Assembly: GCA_907164885.2 (NCBI GenBank) | Contig: OU015495.1 | Coordinates: forward strand, 213,275,589 to 213,339,588 | Length of the DNA stretch: 64,000 nt | Source: Dolomedes plantarius | Lineage: Eukaryota > Arthropoda > Arachnida > Araneae > Dolomedidae | Reading direction: 5' to 3' | Shown here: piece by piece, positions 47,401-59,602 of the stretch | Layout: each line of letters opens with the position of its first letter | Position numbering within the stretch: the stretch's first letter is position 1 | The notes under the pieces: generated by a model | Told to the model about the DNA's origin: nothing | Databases searched by the model: none | The model's input: only the letters and a program-made list of their open reading frames with translations | Position numbers and translations under genes: made by a program

Positions 47401-48676
47401 AATTTAAAAATAATTTTATTCGTGGGAAAATAAATTATTAAAAGAAATATTTTATTAACCTCTCTCCCTCCATTTCATACACATTTAGTTTACTGTAAAT
47501 ATGTTTAATTTGTTTGACCTAAAACTTTTGATAGAAAATTTACTTTTGATGATTACTTGTAAAAAAAAATTATTTTACAATTTACTTATAGTGGTATTAT
47601 TTTTATAACAGTCAGTGATATAAAGTATGTCACTTCATGTTGAGTTTATCAATCCTAATAAAACGTTTCCACCTAGAGCGCAGTTTGCTTGAAAAGTAAC
47701 AGAATCTAAAGTGTCACTTTCAACACGAAACAGAGATTATTTCACGTGGCTTCCCAAAAATGAAATTCTTTATAAATGAAGTTTATCCATAAAAGATTTT
47801 ATTCAAAAAAGTGACGATGGAAACAGGTGGTAACAGAGGTTAGAAATTTTAAAAAGATGTTTCAGATGTAGATTTTTTTTACGCCAGATACCATTTACAT
47901 AAAACTTGTCGCCATTTTTAAATTCTCTCCTCGAGAAAACAGTCGATCAATAAAACTATTTGGAGAAGTTTAGTCTTATTTTTACTGTTTAAAAATTCTC
48001 GGATAATGCTATTTTTTTCGCTTGTCGCTTTAATACCATAATCTTTCACAACGTAATATGTTGAAAAGGATTTTTATATATCTAAGGAAAGCTCGAATTG
48101 TGATTTCTTCAGTTTATTTTACGTTCAATTAATGTCTCGATTAATCCTGAAAGGTGACCAAATATTCTGACAATGTACTGAAATTATGTGCATTTACTGG
48201 ATTCTGAAAATATTTAATATTCCTTACAATGCTATGTACGTTCATGTATGTAGACAATTGCCTTTCGTATAAGACTGAAAACAAGCGCAGTTTCTAGATT
48301 TGGTTGTAAATTGGACTATCATTAATAAATTTTAAAAATATAAACTCTAATCTCCTGGGGAAAATATTCATTTAACGGAATACAAATATTTTATCGATAC
48401 TTCAACATGCCCCTTTCTATAAATGTTCAGCATTTGATCGCAAAAGAAATATTTTTGATTACGCTTCACTTGAAAAATATGTCACACAAAAATTATTTGT
48501 CTGAGGGCGAGGGCAAAATCACTAAAGAAATGACGAAAGTATCAACGTGACTTCACTTTTGAAATTGAAAACATGATTGTCACCTACTTCGGTTTTTTTT
48601 TTTTTTTTTTTTTAACGATAGACTTCATAAACGTGCATAAAAGAATCTCAGGTGATGATCATTTTAAATATGTGAT
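47401..48676. other. Unassigned AT-rich DNA
   Basis: No gene or element was recognised. A run of about 21 T lies at about 48593-48613. Confidence 0.4.
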
Positions 48677-49365
48677 TAGGGTTTGACGGTTTTTCAAACC
48701 CGGTTTCAAAATACCGGTTTTTAAAATAAATTTGTCACATTTGAAAACCGGTTTTTAAATTACGAAAACCGGTTTAAAAGAATTCCAATTATTATGTAAA
48801 AATTAATTTTTAACGTATTTGATTTCTTGAAGTCCCTGAATAAAAACTTACAAATCCAAAGACACTGAAAGCTGAATTTTCATTATTTGAGGCAACGGAT
48901 AAAAGAACTAAAAACTTCGATTTGTTATTTGATGCCCTGAAAACTATAAAACCAAGCTCAGTAGCTAGTGAACGAGTATTTTCAATTTCAGGCAATATTG
49001 TGTCCAAAATAAGAACAAGACTTAGTCACCGTTCAGTGGATATTTTATGTTTTTTAAAATCCTATTTTCTTAGGAGAAATTAAAATTACTCAAATAAATA
49101 TAAATACTATTTGAAAATAGAAATTTTTGTTTGAGCTTTCGTTATTTTGTGTAAGTAATGTGTAATCCTTAATTTTAATTTTTTTTTCATATTTTGACTT
49201 TGATATTGACTTCGTTTTTTGTTATTTTATATAAAGTAAATAAGATATTTTTCCCTATTCTATTTTTTTTTGGACAAAAATTCGAAAACCTGCTAAAACC
49301 TGTTTTTTGGAAATCTGGAATTCGAAAACCGGTTTTTCAAAAAGTAGTTTTTTGTATAAACCCTG
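48677..49365 (+). mobile_element. hAT element, 689 bp, exact 8-bp duplication
   Basis: The left end is TAGGGTTTGACGG. The right end, inverted, is CAGGGTTTATACAAAAAAC. TATGTGAT is present exactly on both sides (48669-48676 and 49366-49373). Near both ends ACCGGTTTT is repeated several times in both orientations, a likely transposase-binding array. It carries a transposase tail. Confidence 0.94.
48844..49083 (+). pseudogene. hAT transposase dimerisation fragment
   Basis: An open frame of 79 codons without an ATG reads EFSLFEATDKRTKNFDLLFD, then KPSSVASERVFSISGNIVSK and RTRLSHRSVDILCFLKSYF. This is the classic hAT C-terminal motif (SVESERVFS.SGNIVSKIRSRL...LVFLKSYF). The catalytic core is absent. 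No frame-breaking change lies inside the surviving segment. Confidence 0.92.
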
Positions 49366-49997
49366 TATGTGATAGTTAAATTTTAAATGTTGGAGTTAAA
49401 GTTAAAATATTCAATTTAAGATGCAGGTCCAGTTTTTGATATCTAAACAGTGATTTTAAATGATTTCCAATTGCATGAGCTCATTGAAATCATCCGTTGC
49501 AAATTTTAGGAATGGTAAACTAAAATGACGAGCTAAAACAGCACCAAATCGTTTACCGAATCTAAAAAAAAGTTTTGATGGTATTTTTCAAGTGTTATTA
49601 ATATTCTTAAAAGGTGCGAATTGAAGGCACATTATAATCCCATAAAACTTTTTGATTCGCAGTGAAATTCTGGAAAATTAGTGCAGGTCTGTTCTCAGCG
49701 TTAGGTTGCTTTTCGGAGCAGACCTTCTACTACTGGCGAACGTGTTGGGAAATTTCAGCATATTTTTATTATGTTTTGTAATCTGGTAGACTGCAAATAT
49801 GAAAAGCTGTTTTGGGTATATCACAAAAATGGATGTATGGCCAGAAGTGTAAGAAAATATGTTTAAGATACAAAGAGATACTTAAAACTGGTAATCCCGC
49901 TACCGAAAAATACTACACACTGAAACAGGTAGATTTTAAAACTTAATACAACATTTCATTTTCACAGTGTAGTGCTTGGGAAAAGAATAATAACATA
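49366..49997. other. Unassigned DNA
   Basis: Nothing recognised between the hAT element and the Tc1-like element. Confidence 0.4.
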
Positions 49998-51216
49998 TAT
50001 TAAAGAGCCAAAACATTATGACCACCTGTCAATAACGAGTTGGCCCACTTTTGGCGCGCAACACAGCTTCAACCCGCCTTGGCATGGATGCCACAAGTCC
50101 TTGGTAGATGGCCGGAGACAGATTGTACCAGATGTTTAAGCAACGGTCACGCAAATCCGAGATATTGCGAATTGGTGGTCTTTGAACTCTGAGCTGCCGT
50201 CCCATGACATCCCAAATGTGTTCTATCTGATTGAGATCCGGTGAGTTAGGCGGCCAGGACATTAACTGGAATTCAGCATCATGTTCATGGAACCACTCCA
50301 ACACAATTTTAGCCTTGTGACACGGGGCGTTGTTCTGTTGGAACATTTCATTTCCAGCTCGAAAAACAGAGGCCATGTAAGGGTGCAACTGGTCCGCAAT
50401 GATGTTTAGATACCCTGTAGCATTCATGGTCTGCTCTACCACAACCACGGGTCCCAGAGACGCCCAAGAAAACGTCCCCCAAAGCATAATACCGCCACCA
50501 CCGGCCTATGTATGACCTACTGTACATTGAGGGAGCAACAGTTCGCCTAGAAGACGGCATATCCTGACATGGCCATCGGCGTGAAGAATGACAAACCGTG
50601 ATTCATCTGACCAGGCAACTCTCTCCCACTGATCCATGGACCAGTCGCGATGTTCCCGGGCCCAGCGCAGGCGCAGTTGGCGATGACGCTTGGTCAACAA
50701 AGGCACACGAGTGGGACGTTTGCTGCGTAGCCCCATATCCAACAGTGTCCGCTGAACAGTGTGCTGTGGTACTATTCTACTTGGCCCTGCATTGTATTGG
50801 GCTGTCAGCTGAGCCACTGTCTGGCTCCGGTTTTTCTTCACCATGCGAGACAGTCTCCGACGACCTTTTTCTTTGATAGCGTGTGGACGTCCAACACCAT
50901 ATCGTCTACTGCTGGTTTCACCGTCATTCATCCACTTTGCATAAGTACTAACAACTGTAGGTCGCGAACAACCCACGAGTCGTGCTGTTTCGGAAATACT
51001 TGTTCCGAGCCTTCGAACCATTGCAATCTGCCCTCTATCAAAGTCGCTTAGATCCGCAGCCTTTCCCATCACACACAGAAGTAAGTGAAAGAAGGATTCT
51101 TCAGACACTCCAGCAGCAGTTAAATACCACGTCCACCTGATCATGTGCCTTCCACGTCATCCAGGCGAATTCATTGCAAAATGTAGGGGTGGTCATAATG
51201 TTTTGGCTCTTGAGTG
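49998..51216 (-). mobile_element. Tc1/mariner-type element, 1219 bp, near-complete
   Basis: Both ends carry GAGCCAAAACATTATGACCACC. The outermost bases are TATTAA on the left and, inverted, CACTCAA on the right. TA lies on each side (49996-49997 and 51217-51218). The transposase gene fills the minus strand and is broken by one stop. This is the most complete transposon in the window. Confidence 0.94.
50029..51069 (-). pseudogene. Tc1/mariner transposase, full length, one stop, DD36E-like spacing
   Basis: From the ATG at 51069 the frame runs 346 codons to TAA at 50029. [20 protein letters not shown] begins the DNA-binding region (helix-turn-helix about residues 10-60, [14 protein letters not shown]). 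The first catalytic Asp is residue 155 (AWSDESRF). Residue 188 is TAG, where relatives have Gln or similar before AGGGGIMLWG. The second catalytic Asp position, 246, is Asn (FQQNNAPCH). The Glu is residue 283 (LNQIEHIWD). Thirty-six residues separate positions 246 and 283, unlike the 34 of classic Tc1, which points to the DD36E group (Incomer). One stop plus the Asn means no activity. Confidence 0.93.
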
Positions 51217-51218
51217 TA

Positions 51219-51860
51219 TATTAAAGGGTTTGAAACATTTTCATTAGGAGCGGTGTTATCATTTCATGTTTCATTACATAATGTATTACATTTGGTAAGC
51301 AGACGTTTGCAGACGTAAGAATATGTTACTAAACATATTTACAAAAACATATTTGTTAAAAGGTCATCATATAATAGATCAGATGATAGTTGTAAAAACT
51401 TCATAATTGTCAAAATAACTAATATTTGAATGTAAGCGAATTTTTCTTTCAAATGGCAGCACTGTATTTGTAATACGATAGACGGGAAAACAAAATATTC
51501 ATAAACGGATGATTATCTGCATCATCATATATTCAGTGAAAAATGAAAGAATGGTTAAGTAATGCATTTTCTTTGCTACAGTGTAAAATGCCAATACTTT
51601 AAAACAATTAATATTGTGTTTTAGTTTACCCAGTGAAGTCATTAAAATTCAGCAAACCATTCAAATTGTTCTCAAAATAAAAATAAAAATATTTATAAAT
51701 TAGACAGTTACACATATATAATGCTTATACAAATATTCAATTGTCCATAATTAATGGCATCCTAATAAGTGCGCCGTATTTAGTTTTTGAATTAATTACA
51801 CTATTTTTTTTTTAAGGGACAATACTTTCATTTCATTGCAAAGTACAAATGTTCCGATTA
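51219..51860. other. Unassigned AT-rich DNA
   Basis: Nothing recognised. Confidence 0.4.
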
Positions 51861-52293
51861 TCTATACTAATAAAGGGACAAGTGGATGTCGAGAGATCAC
51901 GTGACCGTAACTCATCCGGGCGGGCCACTCCTCGAAAAAAAATGGCCGACAAATATACAGGAAAATCGGTGTATTTTTTTTCTCACGAAAGTACATAAAT
52001 GTTACATATTTGGAAAGAGCTTCGAAAACTGATAATTTTTTTCTGCGTACACTTATTCTGTTAATTGAATAGTTTTAGAGATATTTTCATTCTAAAATCA
52101 CTCACTGCTGAGAAACCAAATCATCTGGTGCAGTGGTGCTGCCATCTGTCGGCAGCGACGGGAATGAAAATTGAAAGAAATTTATTCACTTGAATTTAAT
52201 ACATTTGTAGGCTTTTTTTTTCTTTTGTGGGGCCCGAAGTACATAAATATGTTACACGGATGGCTTGAGCGTAGCTAGGCGAAGCCCGGCTAG
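51861..52293 (+). mobile_element. Non-autonomous Helitron, family E, 433 bp
   Basis: It starts TCTATACTAATAAAGGGAC after A and ends GCGAAGCCCGGCTAG before T. A short stem such as GGCGAAGCC precedes the CTAG. No coding. The start motif is common to many Helitrons. It abuts a mariner transposase fragment downstream. Confidence 0.85.
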
Positions 52294-52349
52294 TGTACGG
52301 AATAAAATCTCAGACAAATGCGTAAATGCGCGTGAAACTATCGAGCTTT

Positions 52350-52560
52350 AGCAAGGAAAATTTCCCGGTCGTGTCATTTCAAGTAATGCGGATCCAGCAG
52401 GATTGTTAAGATTTGACACCATGCGACTTCTTTGTATGGGGTTTTTGAAAGTCACATGCGTATGCCAATGAGCCAAAAGCAATTACTAAGCTTAAGACGG
52501 AGATCCAACTTGTCACAACCTTTTGTAGTATGGATATGTGCTGTATCTCATTGTTATAGT
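52350..52560 (+). pseudogene. mariner-like transposase C-terminal fragment
   Basis: KFPGRVISSNADP is followed, after a shift, by DLTPCDFFVWGFLK (from 52410) and, after another one-base shift, by SHAYANEPKAITKLKTEIQL. This is the C-terminus of the transposase type with the DLTPCDFFLWGFLKSHVYAN motif, including the last catalytic Asp region. Two frameshifts break it. No terminal repeats were found. It is a different family from 33353-33850. Confidence 0.85.
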
Positions 52561-52674
52561 TTTGCACTTTTGAGGTAATGCAATGTGTGGGACTACTGTA
52601 ACTGCTTAGTATACGTATCGTAAATATTTATTTATTAATATATGCGTTTTGTATCGCGTGCGTATGGTATAGTA

Positions 52675-53621
52675 CACGGGTGGCCAACTTTTTTAAGTCA
52701 ACGATCGACTTCTTCATGAATTGTTTATTCGGTGATCGACTAGTTGCTATTTTCATAAAAATGAGCAACTGTATATAACTACTAGCTGAAAAGCCGTACT
52801 TCGCTACGGAGAACATTCAAATTAAATACAACGGTCAATGTATGCAATTCATGCCAAATATATATATATATATTTATATATATTTATAAGAAAATCGTAA
52901 AGGATAATTTTATTGATAAAATAGTGTACAAGAAAATATTCAAATAAAATCTAATATAAAGAATACTAAAGAATATAGTACAGTTAATATAGTACAGTTT
53001 GTAGAACATTTCTTTTACTGTATTTTAATATTTTTTGGATCATGTCCAATCGTCTGCCGCATTAGCAAGGAAAAAAAAATATTTTTTGTTTATTTAGTTG
53101 CTATGCACGTGACGATAAATTTATTTAAAGTACCAGAAAAAGAAGTCACGTGATCGGCATTTAATAAATTAAATTCTAAAAATTAATCATTAAAAATTCA
53201 CCAAAAATTAGGAAATGGAGGTAAAGATTCGAAAAAAATTTCATTTTAAAGGAATTTTTAGAATCTTTCTCGTGATATAAATTTTATAACCCTCAATGTA
53301 TTATTTTAAATGCAAAAGTAAAAAAAAGTAAAAAAAAACATCTTAAAAATTTAATTAAAAAAAATCTAAGAAGAATATTTGAAAAATCTTTCTTAGTGCA
53401 CCCCTACACTATAAGAAGAATCGCCATGCAAAATTTCAGCCCTTTAGGTCCAGCGGTTTGGTCTATGCGTTGTATTTCAGTCAGAGAATGAGTCAGTTAC
53501 GGAACTGTTTTATATATATAGATCATAATCTGTAATTTTTCAAAAAATTATGGCTCTCAATCGACCAAAATCATGTCGAATATCGACCGGTCGATCGCGA
53601 TCCACTTGTTGGCCACCCCTG
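52675..53621. mobile_element. hAT element holding a Helitron
   Basis: The left end is CACGGGTGGCCAACTTTTT. The right end, inverted, is CAGGGGTGGCCAACAAGTGG. The 8-mers GTATAGTA (52667-52674) and GTATAGTG (53622-53629) match in 7 of 8. Without the Helitron it is about 206 bp. GATCGAC motifs occur in both subterminal regions. Confidence 0.9.
52782..53522 (-). mobile_element. Non-autonomous Helitron, family A, copy 5
   Basis: Reverse orientation: CTAG at 52782-52785 (3' end) and GA at 53521-53522 (5' TC), A before and T after. Relative to the other family A copies it has about 110 extra bases at roughly 52930-53040 (containing ATATAGTACAGTT twice). It is inserted in a hAT element. Confidence 0.87.
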
Positions 53622-53860
53622 GTATAGTGTATATAGTATCATATTGCATAGTATCGCACTGTATTATATCATATCGTATCGTATCGTATCAAATAGTATG
53701 GAATCTTATCGTTACATATATATCGTTTATTATAATGCATAGCATCGTATCTATCGTATTGTATTGTGTCGTATGTTATAATGTATCGTAACGTATCGTA
53801 TATAAGTATCGTATCGTGGTATAAGTAACGTTTATGTATATTGGTTAACATATTGTAGAT
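53622..53860. repeat. Degenerate (ATCGT)n pentanucleotide satellite
   Basis: CGTAT/ATCGT-type units recur along about 240 bp, clearest at 53675-53692 and 53780-53815. It lies directly beside the hAT duplication at 53622-53629. Open frames on both strands are repeat translations. Confidence 0.85.
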
Positions 53861-54103
53861 TGTTTATATAGTATATGCATAGTGTAGGTGTTGTAAGGGT
53901 TTATATAATTGTTTATTATATCATGTATTTATTTTGTATTGTATGGTCTTAATCAAGCTGATTGCCATTAAGAGATTTGTCGTCTTTGAAAATTATCTGT
54001 ATACATTCGGGAAGGACGGATTACCTTTTAGACTTGTTATTCCACAATCGAACCACAGTTATGCAACGACGCTATCTTAAATTTCATCAAAAGAGCAATA
54101 GTT

Positions 54104-54279
54104 CAGTGGCGTAGCGAGGGGTGGGCAAGGGGGTCTATCATGCCCCGGGCGCCACTCGCAGAGGGGCGCCAAATGGTCCTTTTTAACTAATTCTATATAT
54201 TATATTAAGATATGTTTTTCTGGTGGGGCGCCAAAAAGGTATCGTGCCACGGGCGCCAGTTATGCTCGCTACGTCACTG
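54104..54279. mobile_element. hAT MITE, 176 bp
   Basis: The left end is CAGTGGCGTAGCGAGGGG. The right end, inverted, is CAGTGACGTAGCGAGC. The 8-mers CAATAGTT (54096-54103) and CAAGAGTT (54280-54287) match in 7 of 8. GGGCGCCA motifs lie inside near both ends. No coding. Confidence 0.93.
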
Positions 54280-54298
54280 CAAGAGTTTGCAATGAGAG

Positions 54299-54480
54299 CA
54301 GGGCCTTTTTATCGCATAGGCAAATCGGGACTTTGCCCAAAACCCCCTTGGTGTATGCACCAAGTACTTGAAATAGTATGGATAGCCCATGGATGGTTCT
54401 TATTTTTACAAATGTTCGTAAGGGGGGGGGGCCCAAATAGCATCTGCCCAGGGGCCCCCAGCGTTCATAATCAGGCCCTG
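54299..54480. mobile_element. hAT MITE, 182 bp, exact duplication
   Basis: The left end is CAGGGCCTTTTTATCGC. The right end, inverted, is CAGGGCCTGATTATGAACG. AATGAGAG is present exactly on both sides (54291-54298 and 54481-54488). It lies 19 bp from the previous hAT MITE but is a different family, closer to the element at 39275. Confidence 0.95.
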
Positions 54481-54488
54481 AATGAGAG

Positions 54489-54880
54489 CGGTGGTGCGCA
54501 TTTGTCTGACATTTTATTCCATACATAATCGGAACATTTGTACTTTGCAATGAAATAAAAATACCATCCCTTTCCAAATAAATGTGTTTAATTCTAAAAC
54601 TAAATCCGGCGCTCTCATAGGGACACCCCTTTACTACGTTATTTTTCTGGGCCGTATCATGGTGGGAAGCCTAATTGCATGTGAGAAATTTTCATATTAC
54701 TGTTGTTAGATATGCGAAGGATTCATGTTTTCTTTCATTTAATATTTTTTTTTCTATGAACACGTGTTTTGAAGATCAAGAAAAGCCATGACGTAGTGTG
54801 TAATATTATTTGGCTCTTGAATGATTCCAAGAAATGCAGATACGAGGTACAGTGAACAGTACAACCCTAAAAATAAGGTA
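54489..54880. other. Intergenic stretch before the putative 3' UTR end
   Basis: No element was recognised. On the minus strand the part 54840-54893 is GT-rich (TTGTGTACC, AGGGTTGTACTG), consistent with a downstream cleavage element for the AATAAA at 54907-54912. Confidence 0.4.
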
Positions 54881-54906
54881 CACAACTATAAAACATATTT
54901 GAATAC

Positions 54907-54912
54907 TTTATT
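54907..54912 (-). promoter_or_regulatory. Putative poly(A) signal AATAAA
   Basis: The minus-strand hexamer AATAAA lies just after an ATGAATGA repeat. GT-rich sequence follows within about 15-50 bases, the usual arrangement for cleavage and polyadenylation. Other AATAAA hexamers lie inside the putative UTR, so alternative ends are possible. Confidence 0.5.
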
Positions 54913-57900
54913 CATTCATTCATGCTTCTACATGGATTTCAAATAAAAATGCTATTTGATTAAGCATGATGCAAATGTGTAAATAAATTATTGTTCATGT
55001 CAAAAAAGCAACATTAATAAGCATATCTTTCTATAGACTTTGATAAACAAATAGTTAAAGCATTTGAAAACCGCAAAATATATGTAAACTCTGCTTCAGA
55101 AAATAATGCACCTACATCTAAAATTTTTGATTCTAGCGCTTTTTTTGTGCATGATTAAAATTGAACAGTGACTAATAATCTGTACAAAGAATTTACACAT
55201 CCATTTGCACACCTCTATTTACAATTCTACTGTGGCAGCAAAAAACAAAATTCTCTGAAAGAAGTTTGTATGACTTCTGAATAATACAATATAAATTCTA
55301 GAAGCTTGGAAGATCGGCTTACAATGAACAGTGGATACAGCACTGTGTTGGTGGCGCCATCTGTTAAAAAAAATAAAACTTTAACAAAACTACGAGGTAC
55401 TCATTGGTGAGGGACCATGTGTAAATGAGCCCCATTTTATTTACATATGGCCATTACCCAGAGATACCTAGAATTACGTGTTTACAAAGATTCACGCAAA
55501 TATCATAAAAACTAACAATTTTAGCTATCAGTATTAAAATAAAAACTTTTGGAACATGAATTCTCTGAAGGTTGTTTTCTGAATTTACAGGTGACAGCTA
55601 AGGTAGGAAAATCGAAGATGTGCACAAATAATAAAAAACTCTTGCTTATAGAGATGCAATGTTATGTATTTGTTAAAACAGATATTTACAGGAAAATCGC
55701 AACTTTGATTAAGGGAAAAAAAATAACTGGGAATACATAGATTTAAATTTTTTTTTCGCAGACTGATATTAAAAACCTGAACACGTTTTGTAAGCTTTTT
55801 TTTTATATATAACTTTTTGTATCATGTTCTTGGTGCTATATTTCTCTTCAGATAAAAAGATAAAGTCATAATGGAAATATAATCCTACCATTAATATCAT
55901 TTAAAAGATATTTAACTTTTACGTATTTACAAACATTTTTAGGATTCATATTTCTCAATAAAATATTACATTTATATCTAAAAATTATGAAATATCCAAC
56001 ATACTTAAGGCTTTAAGTTTTTATAACTCTGGAAATTTAACGAGCACTGATTATTTACAAACGAGAATTGATTATTTATTCTTTTAAATTAACTTAAAGT
56101 AAAAAGAGTTAAAGCTATGTTTATAGAATTCTTGCAGATAAAGATATTCTGTTATGACTAATCTGTAAATAGAGATAGGTAGTTTAAATAACTCACGGGT
56201 TTGAGATACTTAGAATTATCATGAAAATATTACATTTGTTCATTTGTTTATTTTATTTTAAAAAGTGAAAACGCATGGAAAATAGCAATGAATTTTAAAC
56301 CCATATAGGTATATCCTATTAACTGGAATATATTACTCAGAACTGTTTACCTTGAAATTGTTGAATAGTTTACTTTGAACCCGCTATTTTCAAAAATGCA
56401 GTGATATCCGCGTGTTGACGTAATTCCAATCGATATTTATCTGGAACATGTATAGACTTAATATAATTCTAGATGTTCCATCATTGGTATTTACTAGTTT
56501 TCAATCCTTTTCAGCTTCTATCTTATTTTAAACATTTAAAGTGAAAAAATATTACATAATTAACAAATTATCCGGTGTAAAATATTATGCTAACCAACAC
56601 TAACATATAAACGAATTGATTACATGTATAACGTACCGATTTTTCAATCGATATTAAATATAAACTCTCAGAGTTATAACTGTATTATAAATATGCTTGT
56701 ATCAATCTTCCAATTACAAATGCTTCAAAGATAAAATTCATTCAAAGATAAAACCTTTAACGATTCGTGATTCTCGACAAGTTTCAGAAAAAAAAAGAAA
56801 CATGATGAATAAATGTTTACAAAGATACGTTACATATGACGAAATTTCTTTTATTCTGATTCAAAGGGAATTCACTCACCCGGTCTACATAAAATTCAAA
56901 GTATTTTTAAATGTTTTATCATTTACAGTCCGTTTTAATCTTATTTACTTTTATAATATTAAATGTTTAAAACATTTTACAAAAAACATTGTAAAATATT
57001 TTACACAATTATATTTTTCGAAGAAGACAGCAAAATGAAAATACATGTGTAAACTACGAGCGTAGGAAGATAAATTACATTTACTGTCTCCCACAATTTC
57101 ATTACTATTATATTTTTTCGACAAAAAAAATGTTGCTTGAGATTTATTATTTTTTTTTTACGAAGTAGAACTGAAAAATAAAGAACCCATCATTATTCGG
57201 TCCAGAATGATAAATATTACGCGTGCAGTTTTATCGTATTCGATAATATCGATTTATTGATTGCAATGTAATCGATTTCCCTAATGTATCACTCATAACA
57301 ACAGAAGGACGCATTCTTGCTAGAACAACAGTTCGCATTCTTTATTGTTTTTTAGCAGTTTGGCGTTTGTAAAATAAACAAACATGAAACAGTAACAAAA
57401 ACTGAATAATCTTTTTAAATATACCTTAAATTTCTAGGAGAAATAAAATCAACATTAAACTGTTATTAAAGTATATTCTGTCCGTGTGTTTTACTTTTCT
57501 TGTTGAAAATAATTTTTCTTTTATAATCGTTTTCATCAAGTTCTTAATATAAATATCGAAACTTGGGTTTTCTTGAAAAAAAGTGCATATAACCATGACC
57601 GTTTACTGATAATTGCAAGGGAAATTATGTAAAATTGATCACATTTAATTCTCTTCTACAGATAAAAATAATTACAAATTTTATCTTTCGTTTATACTTC
57701 ATTGAAATTACGGAATAACTTTCGGTACGTTTATGCGAGAAAACATCATGCATAGCATTTTTACAATACGCTATCAGAGTTTATTTTGTGTAGAAAACAG
57801 ATTAGAATAAATGATCACATTGTATAAAAGACAATAATTTAGAAGTCATATAGGGGACCTCTCAAAAAAGGATTTTTCAAGATTTATTGCTTTCGTTCCA

Positions 57901-59332
57901 CATACCACGTTAAGAGGAATAAATATTCAGCATATTTGATTTCTTACTTGCTGTTTTTTCTTCGAAGTTTAACAGCTATGAGTATTATAAAGCTTTTTAA
58001 TTAGCTTAGCTTTTTTAGATTCATTTAATTAGATCCTCTAAGAAGATGAATGTTTGGGTATAAGGAATTCAGCGAACATTATTTCGGTAACGCAAAAAGG
58101 TCTTACAATAGTAGGGTATGTATGTCAGAAAAAGTACATACTTTAAGGCAAAACATAGTATATAACTGACATAATGATAAAACATTTGGCATTACATAAT
58201 AACAAAGACTTCTGAATTTTTGCTTTGCTTTCGAAAACGGATGTTTCTTTTTTCGTATGAAGGCTGTAAAACTTTTGTTCTTGTATATTAAACTAAACTA
58301 AATGCAATTTTTTCGGACATTTCAAATATTTTTACGCTTCTGACGGCTAAAGCTTCAAATGAAAAATGTAATTTACAACTGTTGTTTGAAGAAGATGGAC
58401 AGTGTTAAGGTTCTGTAAAGAGACCATGAGAATCAAAGTACATCTTTCAACGTTCTTCCCATGCCTAGAACTGAATATATTTATTTCATGGAAAAAAAAT
58501 CATGTTTTCTCTTGTAAAACGTCCGAAGCTATACTTTTTTGGAGATATTTGCAACTCAGTCAGTGAAAATATATTTTAGAAGTCTTGCTCATGTGAAACA
58601 ATTTTACTTTTTTATTAACGAAAAGTAAACGAAAATATTATTTAGATCTTATACAGTATTCCTTTATAACATATAACGTTAAAAAAATCATTTACGAACT
58701 TCTAACTGTATTAAAATTTAAAGGCAATAGAAATAGTTAGTATTTTAGAAATTTTCAGTATGATTTAAGAGGTAATACAGAGCGGAATATATAAAAATAC
58801 ATTTCTATATTTTATTTTAATATTTATAGGAAAGGTACTTGGTATATATATTTACAAAATTATATCAACGTCAAAATTATATCAACGCGTATATTACGTG
58901 ATTAAATTCATGTTATCGGGAGAATTTGCATTAAACTTAATTCTAAACTTATTAAAGTGTGGTACTAAAAGTGAATATAATTTCAACATAAACTTATGAA
59001 TGAATTGCTTTGAAATGAGAGTGTCGCTTAGTTAAGAATTGATTGAATCCATTCTTATATAAATAACTTTGCGCGAAGAAAAAAATAACAGTATTTTTTA
59101 AAACTGCTTTAAAATCAAAGTATTTGTGCACATCTATTTGGCATTAATGTTGGACAACACAGTAACAAGTTGATTGCGATGCTATCGCAAAGTGTAACTA
59201 TGCATGCATAATCACCATCTACTTTTCTATATTCATTATTAATACAACATGAAAAACAGCCAGACACACATACCTAAACAACACTCATCTCTAACATTTG
59301 GGCTTGTAATTTGCGGGGAAAACTATATACAC

Positions 59333-59602
59333 CAGCGATTCCCAAACCCGGAGGTTGAAAATTTAGATAGTTTAATAATTATGCGTTAATACAGAAATAG
59401 TGTAATCAATTGCAATAAGATTGTAGCCGTAATCAAAAATTGAAAAATTAAGATAACTTGAAATATTGATTAAAAATATATAATATAATTCTCATTGTCT
59501 GATATTTAGAGAGTCCAATTCAAATGATGGAATGAAAAGTTATTTTTACACAAGTCCCGCAGTACATATATTCCATCGTGTTTGTATATTCGGGAATCGC
59601 TG
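59333..59602. mobile_element. Possible hAT MITE within the putative UTR
   Basis: The left end CAGCGATTCCCAAAC and the right end, inverted, CAGCGATTCCCGAATA share eleven exact terminal bases. The length is 270 bp. The flanking 8-mers do not match, so this is weaker than the other hAT calls. Confidence 0.5.

Noticed and set aside
56697..57038. 113-codon plus-strand frame
   Set aside because: It lies antisense in the putative 3' UTR, is lysine/phenylalanine-rich and has no recognisable motif.
59333..59602. A firm hAT call
   Set aside because: Termini pair over eleven bases but the flanking 8-mers differ, so it is listed only as possible.
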